From NCBI GenBank assembly GCA_022774085.1, contig JALFNZ010000169.1, forward strand, positions 1 to 32,563: DNA of 32,563 nt, read 5' to 3'. This document shows, in pieces, positions 15,834 through 27,897 of this stretch. A program made the translations under genes and the position numbers. The stretch is from Bacteroidales bacterium. Its GTDB lineage: Bacteria; Bacteroidota; Bacteroidia; Bacteroidales; UBA932. Within the stretch, counting starts at the first letter, position 1. Each line of letters begins with the position of its first letter. The notes below the pieces were generated by a model, which saw only the letters and a program-made list of their open reading frames with translations, had not been told where the DNA came from and made no database searches.

Positions 15834-18710
15834 ATGGCAGAAATCAGAATCAGTAAATTAGCAAAGCAATTCAGCATCGGAGTGCAGACACTTGTTGATT
15901 TCCTCAACGAGAAGGGCGCCGGGCTGGGTACTGATCCGAATGCGAAGATTTCGGATGAGTATCTTCCGGCTATCGAGGCAAAATTCGGTGAAGACCTTAA
16001 ACTTAAAAAAGACGCGGAGAATGTCGTTATCAAACTGAAGGACATTGTGGAACGCGGTGCCAAGAAAAAACCTGAACAGGAAGAAGAGGAAATCGTTGAG
16101 AAGGAGATTGTCATCAAGACAAACACCCTCAACAGCGACAAGCCGGCTCCTGCTCCGGTCGAGCAGAAGCCAGTGCAGGCTCCCGTTGAACCAGTGGTTG
16201 AAAAGCCTGCCCGTCAGGAAGAAGGCGGTTTGAAAATCATTGGCAAGATAGACCTTTCGAAGCCTGCTCAGAAAGCTCAGCCTGAAAAGCCTGCAAAGCA
16301 GGAAGCAGAGCCTGCAAAGGTTGCGAAGGCAGAGGAAGTGAAACCTGCGGTACAGGAAAGCAAGGTTGTCGAGCCTGTAAAACAGGAAGTCGTTGCAAGT
16401 GCCCCTGTTGTCGAGGAAAAGAGACAGGAAGCTCCTGTGAAGGTTGAAATAGAAGAGCCTATGCAGGAAGTACGTCAGGAGCCTCGTGAGATTAAAGTCC
16501 AGGTAGAAAAACTTCAGGGACCGAAGGTCGTGGACAAGATTGACCTTTCTCAGTTCGACAGGAAAAAGAAGAAAAAGAGAGAGAGAATCGAAAAGGGAGG
16601 AAGCCAGAAAGTCGATGTGACCAAGGTTGATGCTGCCAACGGCAACAAGAAGGATAAGAACAACAAGGGAGGCAAAGACCAGAAATTCAATAAAGGTGCT
16701 GACCAGCAGGCTGCCGGCAAGAACAACAAGAAGAGCCGTCGTGACAGGGGCGGTGAGAAGTTCAAGCCAGCCATGACAGAGGCAGAGGCAGAGGAGATGC
16801 AGAAGGAAATCCAGAAGCAGATCAAGGAGACCTATGCCAAGATGAATGAGAGCAAGTCAAGGAACAACTTCGGTGCAAAGCACAGAAAGGAGAAGAGGGA
16901 ACTTGCTTCACAGAGGATGCAGGAGGAGATGGAGATGCAGGAGATGGAGCAGAAAGTCCTCAAAGTCACCGAGTTCGTAACTGTGAACGACCTTGCTACC
17001 CTTATGAACAACACTCCTGTGACAAAGGTCATCGCAGCATGTATGAGCCTCGGAATGATGGTATCCATCAACCAGAGACTCGATGCTGAGACTCTTGTGC
17101 TCGTTGCCGAGGAGTTCGGATACGAGGTGGAGTTTGTCACTGCCAACCTCACAGAAGCCATCAATCAGGACAATGAGGAAGACAACGAGGACAACCTCGA
17201 ATCAAGACCGCCTGTCATCACGGTGATGGGTCACGTCGATCACGGTAAGACTTCCCTTCTGGACTACATCCGCAAGGCAAACGTCATCGCTGGTGAGGCC
17301 GGAGGTATTACCCAGCACATCGGTGCATACAATGTGATTCTTCCTGACGGAAGGCGAATCACCTTCCTTGATACTCCGGGCCACGAGGCCTTCACGGCGA
17401 TGCGTGCCCGTGGTGCGAAGATGACCGACCTTGCAATCATCATCATCGCAGCCGATGACGCCATCATGCCTCAAACAGTAGAGGCTATCAACCATGCCCA
17501 GGCGGCAGGCGTCCCTATGGTATTTGCAATCAACAAGATAGATAAGCCAGGAGCCAATCCTGACAAGATACGCGAGCAGCTTGCCAACATGAATATTCTC
17601 GTGGAGGACTGGGGTGGAAAATACCAGTGTCAGGAGATTTCTGCAAAGAAAGGTATCAATGTGGACAAGCTTCTTGAGAAGGTTCTCCTCGAGGCAGACT
17701 TGCTCGAGCTCAAGGCCAACCCTCATCGCAGGGCTTCAGGAGCCGTAATCGAGTCTTCTCTCGACAAGGGACGCGGATATCTTGCCACTATTCTTGTCCA
17801 GAGCGGAACACTTCATGTGGGAGACATCATGCTCAGCGGCTGCTACACAGGCCGTGTGAAGGCAATGTTCAACGAGCGTGGACAGAAAGTAGAAGAGGCA
17901 GGTCCTTCAACTCCTGTTTCAGTTCTCGGTCTTAACGGAGCTCCGACCGCAGGTGAGACCTTCAATGTGATGGCCGACGAGAAAGAGGCCAAGGACATAG
18001 CAAACAAGAGGGAGCAGCTCATCCGCATCCAGGGCATCAAGACCCAGAAGCATATGACTCTCGAAGAGATCGGAAGACGTATTGCCATCGGTAACTTCAA
18101 GGAACTCAATGTCATTGTCAAAGGTGACGTGGACGGTTCTGTCGAGGCGCTTTCAGACTCCATCATCAAACTCTCAACCGAGGAAGTTCGCGTAAACGTG
18201 ATTCACAAAGCAGTGGGAGCGATTTCCGAGTCCGATATCCTTCTTGCCGCGGCGTCTGACGCAATCATCATCGGTTTCCAGGTTCGTCCTATGACTTCAG
18301 CCCGCAAGCTGGCTGAGAAGGAAGAAATCGAGATTCGTCTTTACTCCGTCATCTACGACTGTATCAATGAGCTCAAGAGCGGTATTGAAGGTATGCTTGA
18401 GCCTGAGCAGAAAGAAGAGGTTACAGCTACTGCAGAAGTGCAGGAGACCTTCAAGATTTCCAAGGTCGGGACGATTGCAGGTTGTATCGTGCGCGAGGGT
18501 AAGCTTCAGAGAACTGCGAAGGTACGCGTAATCCGTGACGGTATAGTGGTTTACACCGGTGAGCTCGGTTCACTAAAGAGGTTCAAGGATGATGTCAAAG
18601 AGGTTGCTTCCGGAATGGACTGCGGTCTTAACATCCAAGGCTACAACGACATCAAAATCGGCGACGTAGTCGAGGCTTACAATATCGTTGAAATCAAACG
18701 TACACTCTGA
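15834..18710 (+). CDS. infB: Translation initiation factor IF-2
   Basis: IF-2 is the GTPase that positions initiator tRNA on the 30S subunit and promotes subunit joining. The 958-residue protein has an IF2_N domain (residues 1-55, [20 protein letters not shown]). A long Lys/Glu/Pro/Gln-rich linker runs to about residue 330, and a second N-terminal module starts near [14 protein letters not shown]. The GTPase domain follows with G1 GHVDHGKT (466-473), [22 protein letters not shown] and SAKKG. Domains II-IV follow, ending in [16 protein letters not shown]. The linker is low-complexity and probably disordered, as is common in this family. It ends the rimP-nusA-infB operon at a strong hairpin. 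Confidence 0.98.
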   Translation: MAEIRISKLAKQFSIGVQTLVDFLNEKGAGLGTDPNAKISDEYLPAIEAKFGEDLKLKKDAENVVIKLKDIVERGAKKKPEQEEEEIVEKEIVIKTNTLNSDKPAPAPVEQKPVQAPVEPVVEKPARQEEGGLKIIGKIDLSKPAQKAQPEKPAKQEAEPAKVAKAEEVKPAVQESKVVEPVKQEVVASAPVVEEKRQEAPVKVEIEEPMQEVRQEPREIKVQVEKLQGPKVVDKIDLSQFDRKKKKKRERIEKGGSQKVDVTKVDAANGNKKDKNNKGGKDQKFNKGADQQAAGKNNKKSRRDRGGEKFKPAMTEAEAEEMQKEIQKQIKETYAKMNESKSRNNFGAKHRKEKRELASQRMQEEMEMQEMEQKVLKVTEFVTVNDLATLMNNTPVTKVIAACMSLGMMVSINQRLDAETLVLVAEEFGYEVEFVTANLTEAINQDNEEDNEDNLESRPPVITVMGHVDHGKTSLLDYIRKANVIAGEAGGITQHIGAYNVILPDGRRITFLDTPGHEAFTAMRARGAKMTDLAIIIIAADDAIMPQTVEAINHAQAAGVPMVFAINKIDKPGANPDKIREQLANMNILVEDWGGKYQCQEISAKKGINVDKLLEKVLLEADLLELKANPHRRASGAVIESSLDKGRGYLATILVQSGTLHVGDIMLSGCYTGRVKAMFNERGQKVEEAGPSTPVSVLGLNGAPTAGETFNVMADEKEAKDIANKREQLIRIQGIKTQKHMTLEEIGRRIAIGNFKELNVIVKGDVDGSVEALSDSIIKLSTEEVRVNVIHKAVGAISESDILLAAASDAIIIGFQVRPMTSARKLAEKEEIEIRLYSVIYDCINELKSGIEGMLEPEQKEEVTATAEVQETFKISKVGTIAGCIVREGKLQRTAKVRVIRDGIVVYTGELGSLKRFKDDVKEVASGMDCGLNIQGYNDIKIGDVVEAYNIVEIKRTL

Positions 18711-18744
18711 TTATCTTCCGGCTTTGCCGGATACATACTGATAA

Positions 18745-18780
18745 AACAGGCTGGCTGAAAAGTCAGCCTGTTTATTTATA
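18745..18780. terminator. Bidirectional terminator between infB and the DoxX/MauE-like gene
   Basis: AACAGGCTGGCT (18745-18756) pairs with AGTCAGCCTGTT (18761-18772), 12 pairs including one G-T, around a GAAA loop. TATTTATA follows on the plus strand; on the minus strand the stem is followed by TTTTAT. The stop codon of the convergent gene (18776-18778) lies just outside the stem. A smaller hairpin, TCCGGC/GCCGGA at 18717-18731, precedes it after the infB stop. Confidence 0.75.
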
Positions 18781-19936
18781 CAAGCAGAATGACGGCAAAC
18801 AGGAAAAGGCGGAAACAATGGTAGAGGAGACGGCGACGGGATGAATGTTCCTCGAGAATTTCCGTTTCGTCATCCACATAGGTTTCGGCAAGGGTATCCG
18901 TGTCAGGCATGGAACGCGCAGGCCATTTCGTGATGATCTGACCATTGTTAATGTAGGTAACTCCTCCGTTGGAACGGTTTATGGTGACTGCTGTCTTATA
19001 GTCAGTCCTGTAAGCGACCATATCTGCAGGGACATCGACTTTGCCTGAAACCACAACCAAAGGGTTGAAGCCTAAGTTCCGGGACACATGCACGAAATCT
19101 GCTATTCTTGTCCAGTCAAGCCCCTTCCGGTTGTATGCGGTAACCAGCATCACCTGCCCTTCAGTTGCGAGTTCATCGTGATACTGGCCATCAATATCTG
19201 AAAAAGAAAATACTGCTTCCTTACGACCATCAATGCGGACTGTCCGGGTCTGGACGAATGTCCATGTCGAATCTGGCAAATCATCCAGGGAGAAAGCCCT
19301 TTCCTCCCCGTCTTTCTCGTAGATGAATTGGGATTCGAACATTTCTTCTTCTCCTGCATTTGAGTGGTCCGAGGCGCTGAGCATGGTTCCCGGAGCAAAA
19401 TCAGTGTAGTCCACCAAAGGTATGCTGAGCCATGACCATATTGCAAAACCAGTGACGGAGAGCATCACAAGGCCGAACGAAACATATTTCTTCTTTGTCG
19501 GCTGGCCCAGATCACGGAAAGGAATGAAGGCCGCCACTAGCAGAAGCAACAGGAAAATATTCTTGACAAGACTTGCCGTGTGGGACAGACTCAAGGCTTC
19601 TCCGAAGCAGCCGCAGTCCATGTCCGGTTTGAAAATCACAAGTAATATCGTAATCACGGTGAAGAATCCGTGCAGGCCGAAAGCTGCAATGGCACCGATT
19701 TTTCGCCATACTCCCGTCATCAGAGCCACACCCACAAGAGTTTCAATAAAAGCCATGAACACCCCGAGAGGCTTGGCAGCAAAAGACAGGAAGCCAAGAT
19801 GCAAGAAGTCAAAGTAAGCATCCATGACAAGTGAAGCTCCGACCGGATCAAGGAGCTTGGTGATGCCAGAAAGCATGTAAGTCATTCCGAAAAGGAATGC
19901 GCAGGCACGTCTTGCCCTTTCAGCTATATATATCAT
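18776..19936 (-). CDS. DoxX/MauE-like membrane protein (BT_3928-type)
   Basis: The 386-residue protein has four N-terminal membrane segments (about residues 10-130) of the DoxX/MauE kind. The motif DMDCGCFGE (Cys108, Cys110) lies at the end of the third segment, as in MauE, where it is linked with thiol redox chemistry. Another membrane segment is near residues 155-172. A roughly 200-residue extracytoplasmic region follows (with WTFVQTRTVRIDGRKEAVF), then a C-terminal hydrophobic anchor. The architecture matches Bacteroidales proteins named after B. thetaiotaomicron BT_3928; the function is unknown and a role in envelope redox is inference. Its ATG overlaps the tmk stop (ATGA), so it is translationally coupled to tmk. 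Confidence 0.78.
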   Translation of the reverse strand: MIYIAERARRACAFLFGMTYMLSGITKLLDPVGASLVMDAYFDFLHLGFLSFAAKPLGVFMAFIETLVGVALMTGVWRKIGAIAAFGLHGFFTVITILLVIFKPDMDCGCFGEALSLSHTASLVKNIFLLLLLVAAFIPFRDLGQPTKKKYVSFGLVMLSVTGFAIWSWLSIPLVDYTDFAPGTMLSASDHSNAGEEEMFESQFIYEKDGEERAFSLDDLPDSTWTFVQTRTVRIDGRKEAVFSFSDIDGQYHDELATEGQVMLVTAYNRKGLDWTRIADFVHVSRNLGFNPLVVVSGKVDVPADMVAYRTDYKTAVTINRSNGGVTYINNGQIITKWPARSMPDTDTLAETYVDDETEILEEHSSRRRLLYHCFRLFLFAVILLV

Positions 19937-20643
19937 TTTGAAGAATTTATGGCTTCATCCACAACCTTTTTTATCTTCTCGAATATCTCATGTGGCGGGA
20001 GCATGAATCCATAGTCATCGGAGCAGTCAATCCTTATGAACTTGGAATCAAGTTCGCACTGACGGCGATAAATTGCCCTGACCTTTTTCTGAAATTCAAT
20101 ATCCGCCTCATGTATATCCTTCTGTCCTTCAAGGTATTCCCTGTCAGAACCGACACGGTTCGAAGTCAGCTTCGATTCAACGAAATCAATTGGTACATCC
20201 AGGAAAATATTCAAATCCGGCACCGGCAAGCCAAAGTCACCATATTCGGTATTGAATATCCATTCACGCAAAGCCAGAGCCTTTTCTTCATCCTCCAGTT
20301 TGGCACACTGATAGGCGATATTGGAGTAAACATATCTGTCAAGAAGGATTGAGCCTCCCCTCTGGAGTGCTTGCTTCATATGTTCCGCCGCAGCATGTCT
20401 GTCCTCGGCGAAAAGCAAGGCGACCAGCTGGGGATGGACAGTGTTGTTGTCACCGAAATCTCCACGGAGAAAACGGCTTATAAGGTCTCCATAAACAGGA
20501 GCATCATATCTTGGGAAATGGATATATTCCAATGATTCTGAAATACTTTCAAGGTATTTTTTCAATTTTCTGACCTGGGTGGATTTTCCTGATCCGTCCA
20601 GACCTTCAATGACTGTGAGCATAGACAATTGGTTTTCGGTCAT
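19933..20643 (-). CDS. tmk: Thymidylate kinase
   Basis: Tmk phosphorylates dTMP to dTDP. The 236-residue protein has the P-loop GLDGSGKST (residues 14-22), the DR(Y/H) motif in ILLDRYVYSNIAYQ and FAEDRHAAAEH, and the family block PDLNIFLDVP. ATG 20643 is used; an in-frame ATG seven codons later, directly before LTVIEGLDGSGKS, is also possible. The LID segment (SNRVGSDREYLEGQKDIHE) is of normal length. It is divergent from folP, with overlapping -7 boxes between the two, and coupled to the DoxX/MauE-like gene through a 4-base overlap. Confidence 0.93.
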   Translation of the reverse strand: MTENQLSMLTVIEGLDGSGKSTQVRKLKKYLESISESLEYIHFPRYDAPVYGDLISRFLRGDFGDNNTVHPQLVALLFAEDRHAAAEHMKQALQRGGSILLDRYVYSNIAYQCAKLEDEEKALALREWIFNTEYGDFGLPVPDLNIFLDVPIDFVESKLTSNRVGSDREYLEGQKDIHEADIEFQKKVRAIYRRQCELDSKFIRIDCSDDYGFMLPPHEIFEKIKKVVDEAINSSK

Positions 20644-20655
20644 TTGTTATCCGGA

Positions 20656-20663
20656 CAAAATTA
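20656..20663 (-). promoter_or_regulatory. -7 box of tmk
   Basis: The minus strand reads TAATTTTG, matching TAnnTTTG, 13 bases before the tmk ATG. The leader would be very short. No -33 TTTG with normal spacing is seen. Confidence 0.4.
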
Positions 20664-20675
20664 GACAATTTTGTT

Positions 20676-20683
20676 TATATTTG
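20676..20683 (+). promoter_or_regulatory. -7 box of folP
   Basis: TATATTTG matches TAnnTTTG and lies 20 bases before the folP ATG. The box is only 12 bases from the divergent tmk box, so the two promoters must compete for polymerase. Confidence 0.45.
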
Positions 20684-20703
20684 AGGGAAAAACAAGGCAT
20701 ATA

Positions 20704-21567
20704 ATGGATATTCAAAGAAAAATAGATATAATGGGAATCGTCAATCTGACTGACGATTCTTATTTTGCAGACAGCAGATGCCTTAGCAGCAGTGCTTTGG
20801 ACAAGACATCCGAAAATGCGGTAGCCCGTGCCTGGAAGCTGATCCGTGAAGGGGCAACCATAATAGACATCGGTGCCTGCTCCACCAGGCCGGGATCGGA
20901 ACCTGTCGGAGAGCAGGTGGAATGGAAAAGGATAGCCCCTTCACTGAGCGCTCTGCTGCTGGCCTGTCCTGGAGTCAGGATTTCCATTGACACCTGGTGG
21001 GCTTCAGTGATTGAAAAGGCCTTCGCCGCTACGGCTGCCTTAATCGGAGAGGATAAAGCAAGGGATACCTTGATAGTCAATGATATATCAGCCGGAGAGG
21101 ATGACCCCTCCATGCTGCCGCTTGTAGGAGAGATTGGCCTGGAATACATCGCAATGCATAAAAGGGGCAACTCAAAGACAATGCAAAGCTTATGTGACTA
21201 CGGAAACGTTACCGAAGAGGTACTCAGATATTTCGAGGCATTCGGTCAGAATGCTTCCAGATACGGAATCAGAAAATGGGTCCTCGACCCTGGCTTTGGT
21301 TTTGCCAAAACGGTTGACCAGAATTATCAGTTGCTGCGGGAAATGGATATCCTTACGGGACGTTTTTCTTCCGAAGGCATCAGAACACTTGTCGGGGTAT
21401 CGCGTAAAAGCATGATATACAGATTGTTCAACATTACACCGGAAGAAAGTCTTGCGCAGACCCAGGTGCTTCATATGAAGGCACTGCAGTGCGGAGCTGA
21501 CATACTTAGGGTACATGATGCCGCAGAAGCTGCAAGGACTGTAGAAATGTATCACAGGCTCGGATAG
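20704..21567 (+). CDS. folP: Dihydropteroate synthase
   Basis: FolP joins p-aminobenzoate to dihydropterin pyrophosphate in folate synthesis and is the sulfonamide target. The 287-residue protein has IMGIVNLTDDSYFADSR (the pterin/PABA loop), IIDIGACSTRPGS, ISIDTWW, VNDISAG, MHKRGNSKTMQ, WVLDPGFGFAKT, LVGVSRKSMI and a final ILRVHDAAEA. The ATG at 20704 is chosen: an earlier TTG at 20671 is in frame but overlaps the predicted promoter. NLTDDS instead of NVTPDS is, as I know it, usual for Bacteroidales. Folate supply for dTMP synthesis links it loosely with the divergent tmk. Confidence 0.95.
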   Translation: MDIQRKIDIMGIVNLTDDSYFADSRCLSSSALDKTSENAVARAWKLIREGATIIDIGACSTRPGSEPVGEQVEWKRIAPSLSALLLACPGVRISIDTWWASVIEKAFAATAALIGEDKARDTLIVNDISAGEDDPSMLPLVGEIGLEYIAMHKRGNSKTMQSLCDYGNVTEEVLRYFEAFGQNASRYGIRKWVLDPGFGFAKTVDQNYQLLREMDILTGRFSSEGIRTLVGVSRKSMIYRLFNITPEESLAQTQVLHMKALQCGADILRVHDAAEAARTVEMYHRLG

Positions 21568-21634
21568 TATGTAAGCTGCATCAGACTATGGTATATTGAA
21601 TGAAAATAATTAAATTCGCAGGATGTATTGACCA

Positions 21635-21650
21635 ACCGGCAATGGCCGGT
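21635..21650. other. Short hairpin between folP and the GH97 gene
   Basis: ACCGGC pairs with GCCGGT around AATG. No T-tract follows on the plus strand. It may be a weak folP terminator or part of the leader of the downstream gene. The rest of the 121-base gap shows no clear TAnnTTTG box. Confidence 0.3.
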
Positions 21651-21661
21651 AAAACGATTAA

Positions 21662-23881
<2,220 letters not shown>

Positions 23882-23909
23882 GTTCCTGATTGCAAAACTA
23901 CAAGATTAT

Positions 23910-23944
23910 TTAATGGGGCTGACAAAAGAGGGTCAGCCCATTAA
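23910..23944. terminator. Bidirectional terminator between the GH97 gene and atpG
   Basis: TTAATGGG-CTGAC (23910-23923, one bulged G) pairs with GTCAGCCCATTAA (23932-23944) around an 8-base loop. T-rich sequence follows on both strands. The atpG stop codon (23941-23943) lies within the stem, so the structure serves as terminator for both convergent units. Confidence 0.72.
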
Positions 23945-24876
23945 TTCATTGAGCCTCCAACAATGTCAAGAATTTCAGCTGTAATCTGGCTCTGACGGCC
24001 TTTGTTGTAGGCAAGGGTGAGTTCTGAGATAAGATCCTTTGCATTGTCCGACGCAATCTGCATGGCCATGGTCCTGGCCGCATGCTCAGAGGCATTCGCA
24101 TCGAGAAGTACAGTATAGATTTTCAACATCAGCACTTGCGGAAGCAGTGTCTTGACCACTGTAATTGGATCTGGTTCAAGTATATAGTCAATAGGTTCGC
24201 CATCATCATCTCGTTCATGCAGGGCAAGGGGCAGGTAATTCTCCCTGACAGGAACCTGAGAAGCCGCTGAATTGAAATGGCTGTAGATAAGTATCACCTG
24301 ACCGACTTCTGAAGAAGAGAAACTGTCCACCAGAAGCGAAGCGAGGGCCGCGGCATCGTCATAATCCGGTTTGTCGGCCATTTCCTGATAATCTCCTGCC
24401 AGTTCGAAGCCATCCTTGCGGGCTGCTTCGGCCATCTTTCGCCCGACAGCATACACGTCAATATCCTCTTTGACAAACCCATCCGAGAGCAAAAGCGAGA
24501 CTGTCTCCCGGAATTTCTTGATTATGTTTGAATTGAAGGCTCCGCAAAGGGATGAATTAGATGAAAATGCCACGATTGCCACCCTGTCGGCAGTCTTCTT
24601 GTGGGGAAGCGCATCTGCTGCCACGTCCTGAAGTACAAGGGAAGCCCTCCCGGTCTTGTCGAAACCGAGTTCGCTGTGAAGGGCCTTGTTCAGGTCATCG
24701 TCCCTCAGCATCCCTCCAAGAATATGGTGGAGTTTCTTCTCATAGGGAAGTTTGCCTGCAATGGCGCTCTGTGCCTTGCGCAATTTGGCTGAAGCCACCA
24801 TCTTCATCGCAGAGGTGATTTTCAGCGTATTCTTCACTGATGCAAGCCTTGTCTTTATTTCTTTCAGCGATGCCAT
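23941..24876 (-). CDS. atpG: ATP synthase F1 subunit gamma
   Basis: The gamma subunit is the central stalk that couples c-ring rotation to catalysis. The 311-residue protein begins with the conserved N-terminal helix (LKEIKTRLASVKNTLKIT, then SAMKMVASAKLRKAQ) and ends with the matching C-terminal helix (AMQIASDNAKDLI, LTLAYNKGRQSQITAEILDIVGG). These two form the coiled coil inside the alpha3-beta3 ring. The length is within the Bacteroidota range. It is the last gene of the operon, 11 bases after atpA, and ends at a bidirectional hairpin. Confidence 0.97.
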   Translation of the reverse strand: MASLKEIKTRLASVKNTLKITSAMKMVASAKLRKAQSAIAGKLPYEKKLHHILGGMLRDDDLNKALHSELGFDKTGRASLVLQDVAADALPHKKTADRVAIVAFSSNSSLCGAFNSNIIKKFRETVSLLLSDGFVKEDIDVYAVGRKMAEAARKDGFELAGDYQEMADKPDYDDAAALASLLVDSFSSSEVGQVILIYSHFNSAASQVPVRENYLPLALHERDDDGEPIDYILEPDPITVVKTLLPQVLMLKIYTVLLDANASEHAARTMAMQIASDNAKDLISELTLAYNKGRQSQITAEILDIVGGSMN

Positions 24877-24887
24877 GTCAATTGCCC

Positions 24888-26474
24888 TTATCGACCCAGC
24901 AATCCGTTGATGATGGATGCTGCTTCTTTCTCAATGATGTCAAATATTGCTATGTCGGTGCTTCCTTTAGATAGAGGGACGATTACATCATCCATATGGA
25001 ATGCCCTGATTTTGGTCAGGAAGGCTGTCTGGAAATCGTCCACAAGTTCTATAGGAAGTTCTCTCAACAGTCCCTTCGTTCCACAATAAAGTATTGCGAC
25101 CTGCTCACCCACTGGCATCGGGCAGTACTGAGGCTGGACAAGGAGCTTATTGTTCTTCCTACCCTTGTCAAGGGCAAGGGCTGTCACAGAATCCAGATCG
25201 CTGCTGAATTTTGAGAAAGCCTCGAGCTCGCGGTACTGTGCCTGGTCAATTTTAAGCGTTCCTGCCACCTTTTTCATACTCTTCTTCTGGGCACTTCCGC
25301 CCACACGGGATACGGAAATACCAACGTTCACAGCCGGACGGAATCCCTGGTTGAAGAGGTCAGCCTCAAGGAAAATCTGGCCATCTGTGATGGAAATCAC
25401 GTTGGTCGGAATGTATGCGGACACGTCTCCCGCCTGGGTTTCAATGATAGGCAGGGCTGTAAGCGAGCCGCCTGCCTTCACCTTGCCTTGCAGCGATGCA
25501 GGCAGGTCGTTCATTTTCTCGGCAACTTCCTGCTGGCTGATAATCTTTGCCGCTCTCTCAAGCAACCTTGAATGGAGATAGAAAATATCTCCGGGATAAG
25601 CCTCCCTGCCTGATGGACGGCGGAGAATCAGCGACACCTCACGATAAGCCACGGCCTGTTTGGACAGGTCATCATATATTACGAGGGCATGGCGGCCGGT
25701 ATCGCGGAAATATTCCCCGATGGCGGCACCGGCGAAAGGTGCATAATACTGAAGGGCGGCAGGGTCGGCAGCAGTGGCAGCGACGACGATGGTATAGTCC
25801 ATCGCCCCTTTTTCGGAAAGAGTGTTGACGATATTGGCGACGGTGGAGCCTTTCTGGCCTATGGCCACATATATGCAATATACAGGATTCCCGGACAGAT
25901 ATGCCTCTCTCTGATTGATGATTGTATCAAGAGCTATGGCTGTTTTTCCTGTTTGACGGTCGCCGATGATGAGTTCCCTCTGTCCCCTTCCGATCGGAAT
26001 CATGGAGTCGATGGATTTGATGCCCGTCTGAAGAGGCTCTGTCACCGGCTGACGGAAGATGACACCGGGTGCCTTCCTTTCAAGGGGCATCTGCACCAGT
26101 TCACCGGCGATTTTCCCCCTGCCGTCGAGAGGCTCCCCTAGCGGATTCACCACTCTTCCGACCATCGCCTCACCGACATTTATAGAAGCTATACGGCCGG
26201 TCCGACGCACGGTCATTCCTTCCTTAATCATGTCGGTAGGGCCCAGAAGCACTGCACCCACGTTGTCTTCCTCAAGGTTCATAACAACGGCCATCACGCC
26301 GTTGTCGAACTCAAGGAGTTCGTTCGCCTCTGCATTGAGCAGGCCATAAATTCTCACCACGCCGTCACTCACCTGAAGCACGTGTCCGACTTCTTCAAGT
26401 TTCAAGTCGGTACCGAGGGCTTTCAGCTGACTGAGCAGGACTTCCGATATTTCACTTGGACGTATCTGATCCAT
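24888..26474 (-). CDS. atpA: ATP synthase F1 subunit alpha
   Basis: The non-catalytic nucleotide-binding F1 subunit. With the ATG at 26474 it is 528 residues, starting [16 protein letters not shown] as in related proteins. Walker A is GDRQTGKT (171-178), and [20 protein letters not shown] and the [13 protein letters not shown] block ([13 protein letters not shown]) are present. An alternative ATG at 26495 adds seven residues but sits one base from a GC hairpin (26497-26512); a TTG at 26528 is also in frame but unlikely. The gap to atpH is 76 bases, the longest in the operon. Confidence 0.96.
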   Translation of the reverse strand: MDQIRPSEISEVLLSQLKALGTDLKLEEVGHVLQVSDGVVRIYGLLNAEANELLEFDNGVMAVVMNLEEDNVGAVLLGPTDMIKEGMTVRRTGRIASINVGEAMVGRVVNPLGEPLDGRGKIAGELVQMPLERKAPGVIFRQPVTEPLQTGIKSIDSMIPIGRGQRELIIGDRQTGKTAIALDTIINQREAYLSGNPVYCIYVAIGQKGSTVANIVNTLSEKGAMDYTIVVAATAADPAALQYYAPFAGAAIGEYFRDTGRHALVIYDDLSKQAVAYREVSLILRRPSGREAYPGDIFYLHSRLLERAAKIISQQEVAEKMNDLPASLQGKVKAGGSLTALPIIETQAGDVSAYIPTNVISITDGQIFLEADLFNQGFRPAVNVGISVSRVGGSAQKKSMKKVAGTLKIDQAQYRELEAFSKFSSDLDSVTALALDKGRKNNKLLVQPQYCPMPVGEQVAILYCGTKGLLRELPIELVDDFQTAFLTKIRAFHMDDVIVPLSKGSTDIAIFDIIEKEAASIINGLLGR

Positions 26475-26496
26475 AGACAATTGACTTTTGTTCATT

Positions 26497-26512
26497 CCCC
26501 CTTTTCCGGGGG
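26497..26512 (-). other. GC hairpin in the atpH-atpA gap
   Basis: On the mRNA strand CCCCC, GGAAAA, GGGGG can form a 5-pair GC stem immediately before the upstream ATG candidate at 26495 and 22 bases before the preferred ATG at 26474. It could modulate alpha-subunit translation or mark an RNA processing point, as stoichiometry in this operon needs three alpha per delta. Speculative. Confidence 0.4.
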
Positions 26513-26550
26513 CACATCCTTTCCCCAAAGACTTTATTCAGGGATAGGAC

Positions 26551-27105
26551 TTAAATAATTCTTTTTCCTGTATCAACGAGTTCCTTGCGCAGACGGCGCA
26601 GCTGGGTGCTGACACTCGCATCCACAAGTTTCCCATCCATTTCGAAGATGAAACCTCCTATTAAATCCGGGTCGGTTTTCATCTCCATCCTTACATCAGC
26701 CCCTGTTTTTTCCGAAAAGAGAGCGGTCATTTTCTCCTTAAGCTCCGGAGCATCGACTGCTGTCACAAGGTGTCCTGTCACAATATTGTTGGCTTTGCGG
26801 TACTGATGGATGAACGACCATATCATCCTGTCGATGAACTCTATGCGGGAATTCGTCTCCAAAAGGCCGACAAAACGGTCAAACTCCACAGCCATACGGC
26901 CTCCCAATGCAGTCTGTATCACCTCCATACGCTTTTCATGGGAAATATCCTTTCTCCTGGCAAGGACTTCCTTCAACAGCGGCACCTGCTCCATCATCTT
27001 CATCAGCATGCATGCCTGGTCATAGACAGTCTCGCCGCTTCCTCTCTCCATGACATAGTCAAGAAGAGCCTTGGCATACCTTGAGGCTATGGCTCCTGCA
27101 TTCAT
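26551..27105 (-). CDS. atpH: ATP synthase F1 subunit delta
   Basis: The delta subunit fixes the F1 head to the peripheral stalk. The 184-residue protein shows the OSCP/delta pattern: AGAIASRYAKALLDYVMERG at the N terminus, a helical bundle to about residue 105, and the conserved C-terminal block with VRMEMKTDPDLIGGFIFEMDGKLVDASV. Its ATG overlaps the atpF stop by four bases (ATGA), giving translational coupling. Gene order b-delta-alpha-gamma agrees with the classic ATP synthase operon. Confidence 0.95.
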   Translation of the reverse strand: MNAGAIASRYAKALLDYVMERGSGETVYDQACMLMKMMEQVPLLKEVLARRKDISHEKRMEVIQTALGGRMAVEFDRFVGLLETNSRIEFIDRMIWSFIHQYRKANNIVTGHLVTAVDAPELKEKMTALFSEKTGADVRMEMKTDPDLIGGFIFEMDGKLVDASVSTQLRRLRKELVDTGKRII

Positions 27106-27608
27106 GACTTAAGAGATATTTTCCCCATTTCATCGAGGAGTTTGCCTGCAAGTTCACGCTGGGATGTGTCGGATGAGAGGTCTTTGCGCAGGATGGATTC
27201 GGCAATGGTGAGCGACAATGATGCGACTTCCCTTCGAAGGTCTCTCATTGCGGCCTCCTTCTCCTGGCTGATAGTTTCCCTTGCCTGAGCTAATATCCTG
27301 TCAGCCTCTCGTGCAGCCTGTGCCCTGGCCTGCTCAACCATTTGTTCTCGCTGGGCAGCAGCCTCCTGGATCAGGCGAGCACATTCTGAGTTGGTCTGCT
27401 CTATCACTCTCTCCTGCTCCTTCGTCAGACTCGCAAGCCTTTCGTCCGCCTCCTTTGCCGCTGCAAGAGCTTCATCGATCTTTTTCGTGCGCTTGTCCAC
27501 CATCCCCGTAATCACAGGAAAGCCGAACTTTGCCAGCAGGAAAAAAACGATGGCAAAAATAAGGGTCATCCAGAAAAGGAGACCGGTTTCTGGCAGCAAC
27601 AGATTCAT
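27102..27608 (-). CDS. atpF: ATP synthase Fo subunit b
   Basis: Subunit b forms the peripheral stalk. The 168-residue protein has one N-terminal membrane helix (residues about 9-32, LLFWMTLIFAIVFFLLAKFG). A long charged helix follows (VDKRTKKIDEALAAAKEADE, QERVIEQTNSECARLIQEAA and onward), suited to the right-handed coiled coil of the b dimer. Only one b gene is present. It lies 10 bases after atpE and overlaps atpH by four bases. Confidence 0.96.
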   Translation of the reverse strand: MNLLLPETGLLFWMTLIFAIVFFLLAKFGFPVITGMVDKRTKKIDEALAAAKEADERLASLTKEQERVIEQTNSECARLIQEAAAQREQMVEQARAQAAREADRILAQARETISQEKEAAMRDLRREVASLSLTIAESILRKDLSSDTSQRELAGKLLDEMGKISLKS

Positions 27609-27618
27609 AAGCTTCAGG

Positions 27619-27885
<267 letters not shown>

Positions 27886-27897
27886 TTAAGATTATTT

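Noticed and set aside
17202..17726. 174-codon minus-strand open frame
   Set aside because: It is antisense to the GTPase domain of infB, whose conserved motifs explain the base composition.
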